Positions 5,305-5,572 of a stretch of 5,572 nt of DNA are shown piece by piece (the stretch's first letter is position 1; every line of letters starts with the position of its first letter). The notes under the pieces were generated by a model. That model ran no database searches. It saw only the letters and a program-made list of their open reading frames with translations, and was not told the DNA's origin. A program made the translations under genes and the position numbers. The DNA lies in the NCBI GenBank assembly GCA_024763115.1, contig JANTGB010000175.1:1-5572 (forward strand), given 5' to 3'. Origin of the DNA: Desulfobulbaceae bacterium. Its GTDB lineage: Bacteria; Desulfobacterota; Desulfobulbia; Desulfobulbales; SURF-16.

Positions 5305-5381
5305 ATTTCAACAGGCGATCATTGTTGAGCTGCCGGAGGCCTCTTTTTTCAAGCCGAGTCTTGGAAAAAATCGGCACAAGT

Positions 5382-5572
5382 TCAATTATGATCCATGTAG
5401 ATGTTCTGGCCAACTAAAGGCGGACTGACAATGAATATAAAGTTACCGAGGCCACTGTTACCCTGGTTGCCATCGACGTAACCGTTCACCAGGGCACAAA
5501 ATTTACGATAACCTTCAGTCCTGTAAGTGTTTACCAGTGCCTTAGATTCGTTCATTTGTGCCTGCGCAGCAT
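5382..5572 (-). CDS. C-terminal part of an unidentified minus-strand protein
   Basis: A frame enters from the right edge and stays open for 62 codons to TGA at 5382-5384, reading AAQAQMNESKALVNTYRTEG then YRKFCALVNGYVDGNQGNSG and LGNFIFIVSPPLVGQNIYMD plus HN. Codon use looks coding-like and the residue mix is protein-like. The pattern, a helix followed by NGxxVDG, a hydrophobic strand FIFIV and PPLVGQN, loosely recalls single-Cache (sCache) sensory domains, but the conserved segment between strand and LxGxN is shortened and the protein ends sooner than such domains do. It may be a decayed fragment. The convergent orientation to amt would fit an independent gene. The plus strand also has an open frame here, without a start. 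Confidence 0.3.
   Translation of the reverse strand, partial: AAQAQMNESKALVNTYRTEGYRKFCALVNGYVDGNQGNSGLGNFIFIVSPPLVGQNIYMDHN

Noticed and set aside
5199..5331. Integron attC site
   Set aside because: GTTGAGC-like ends occur, but the required paired RYYYAAC...GTTRRRY arrangement at the two ends is absent and there is no gene cassette.
5097..5417. Plus-strand frame of 106 codons overlapping the end of amt
   Set aside because: It starts inside amt, runs through the palindromic element at 5199-5304 and has no ribosome site or family resemblance.

Overview
The window looks like part of a bacterial chromosome of moderate GC content. Three things suggest a sulfate- or metal-reducing Desulfobacterota-type organism: a sensor kinase with a haem-type CxxCH motif in a Tll0287-like domain, a remnant resembling a NapC/NirT multihaem cytochrome, and a sigma-54-driven ammonium transporter. 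This taxonomic guess is an inference; there is no rRNA or marker gene to settle it.

Layout. Bases 1-125 (minus strand) hold a piece of a c-type cytochrome gene that runs off the left edge and has lost its 5' end. Bases 160-480 are non-coding and repeat-rich: two copies of a dispersed repeat face each other as an inverted pair (160-228 and 340-383), and a third copy (406-476) lies just before, and in frame with, the sensor kinase gene. The kinase (best start 480, stop 2084, plus strand) has two membrane segments, a periplasmic Tll0287-like (DUF3365) domain with CLKCH, a HAMP linker, HisKA and HATPase_c; no response regulator is adjacent. Bases 2085-2721 are mostly non-coding: a 40-codon open stretch continuing the kinase frame past its TAG, the longest repeat copy (2256-2372), and about 350 bases of structured-looking spacer. 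A YkgJ-family cysteine-cluster protein follows (2722-3615, plus). The next spacer holds another repeat piece, several dyads and a textbook -24/-12 sigma-54 promoter (3821-3836) driving an ammonium transporter gene, amt (3905-5119, plus). The usual partner gene glnK is not found in the 450 bases after it; instead there is a weak terminator-like hairpin, a 106-base imperfect palindrome with nested hairpins (5199-5304), and an open minus-strand frame entering from the right edge (5382-5572).

How the parts work together. The three intact genes are separated by long spacers and do not look like an operon. The amt gene is very probably under nitrogen control by sigma-54 and an enhancer-binding activator. 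The kinase probably senses a redox or gaseous ligand through a haem and signals to a regulator encoded elsewhere. The recurring theme is the repeat family: modules ending in a 13-base motif of form YRTRARNAGTTAC occur in the spacers around the kinase, YkgJ and amt genes. This family, and the palindrome after amt, are the least explained parts of the window. I see no convincing evidence of a new defence or biosynthetic system.
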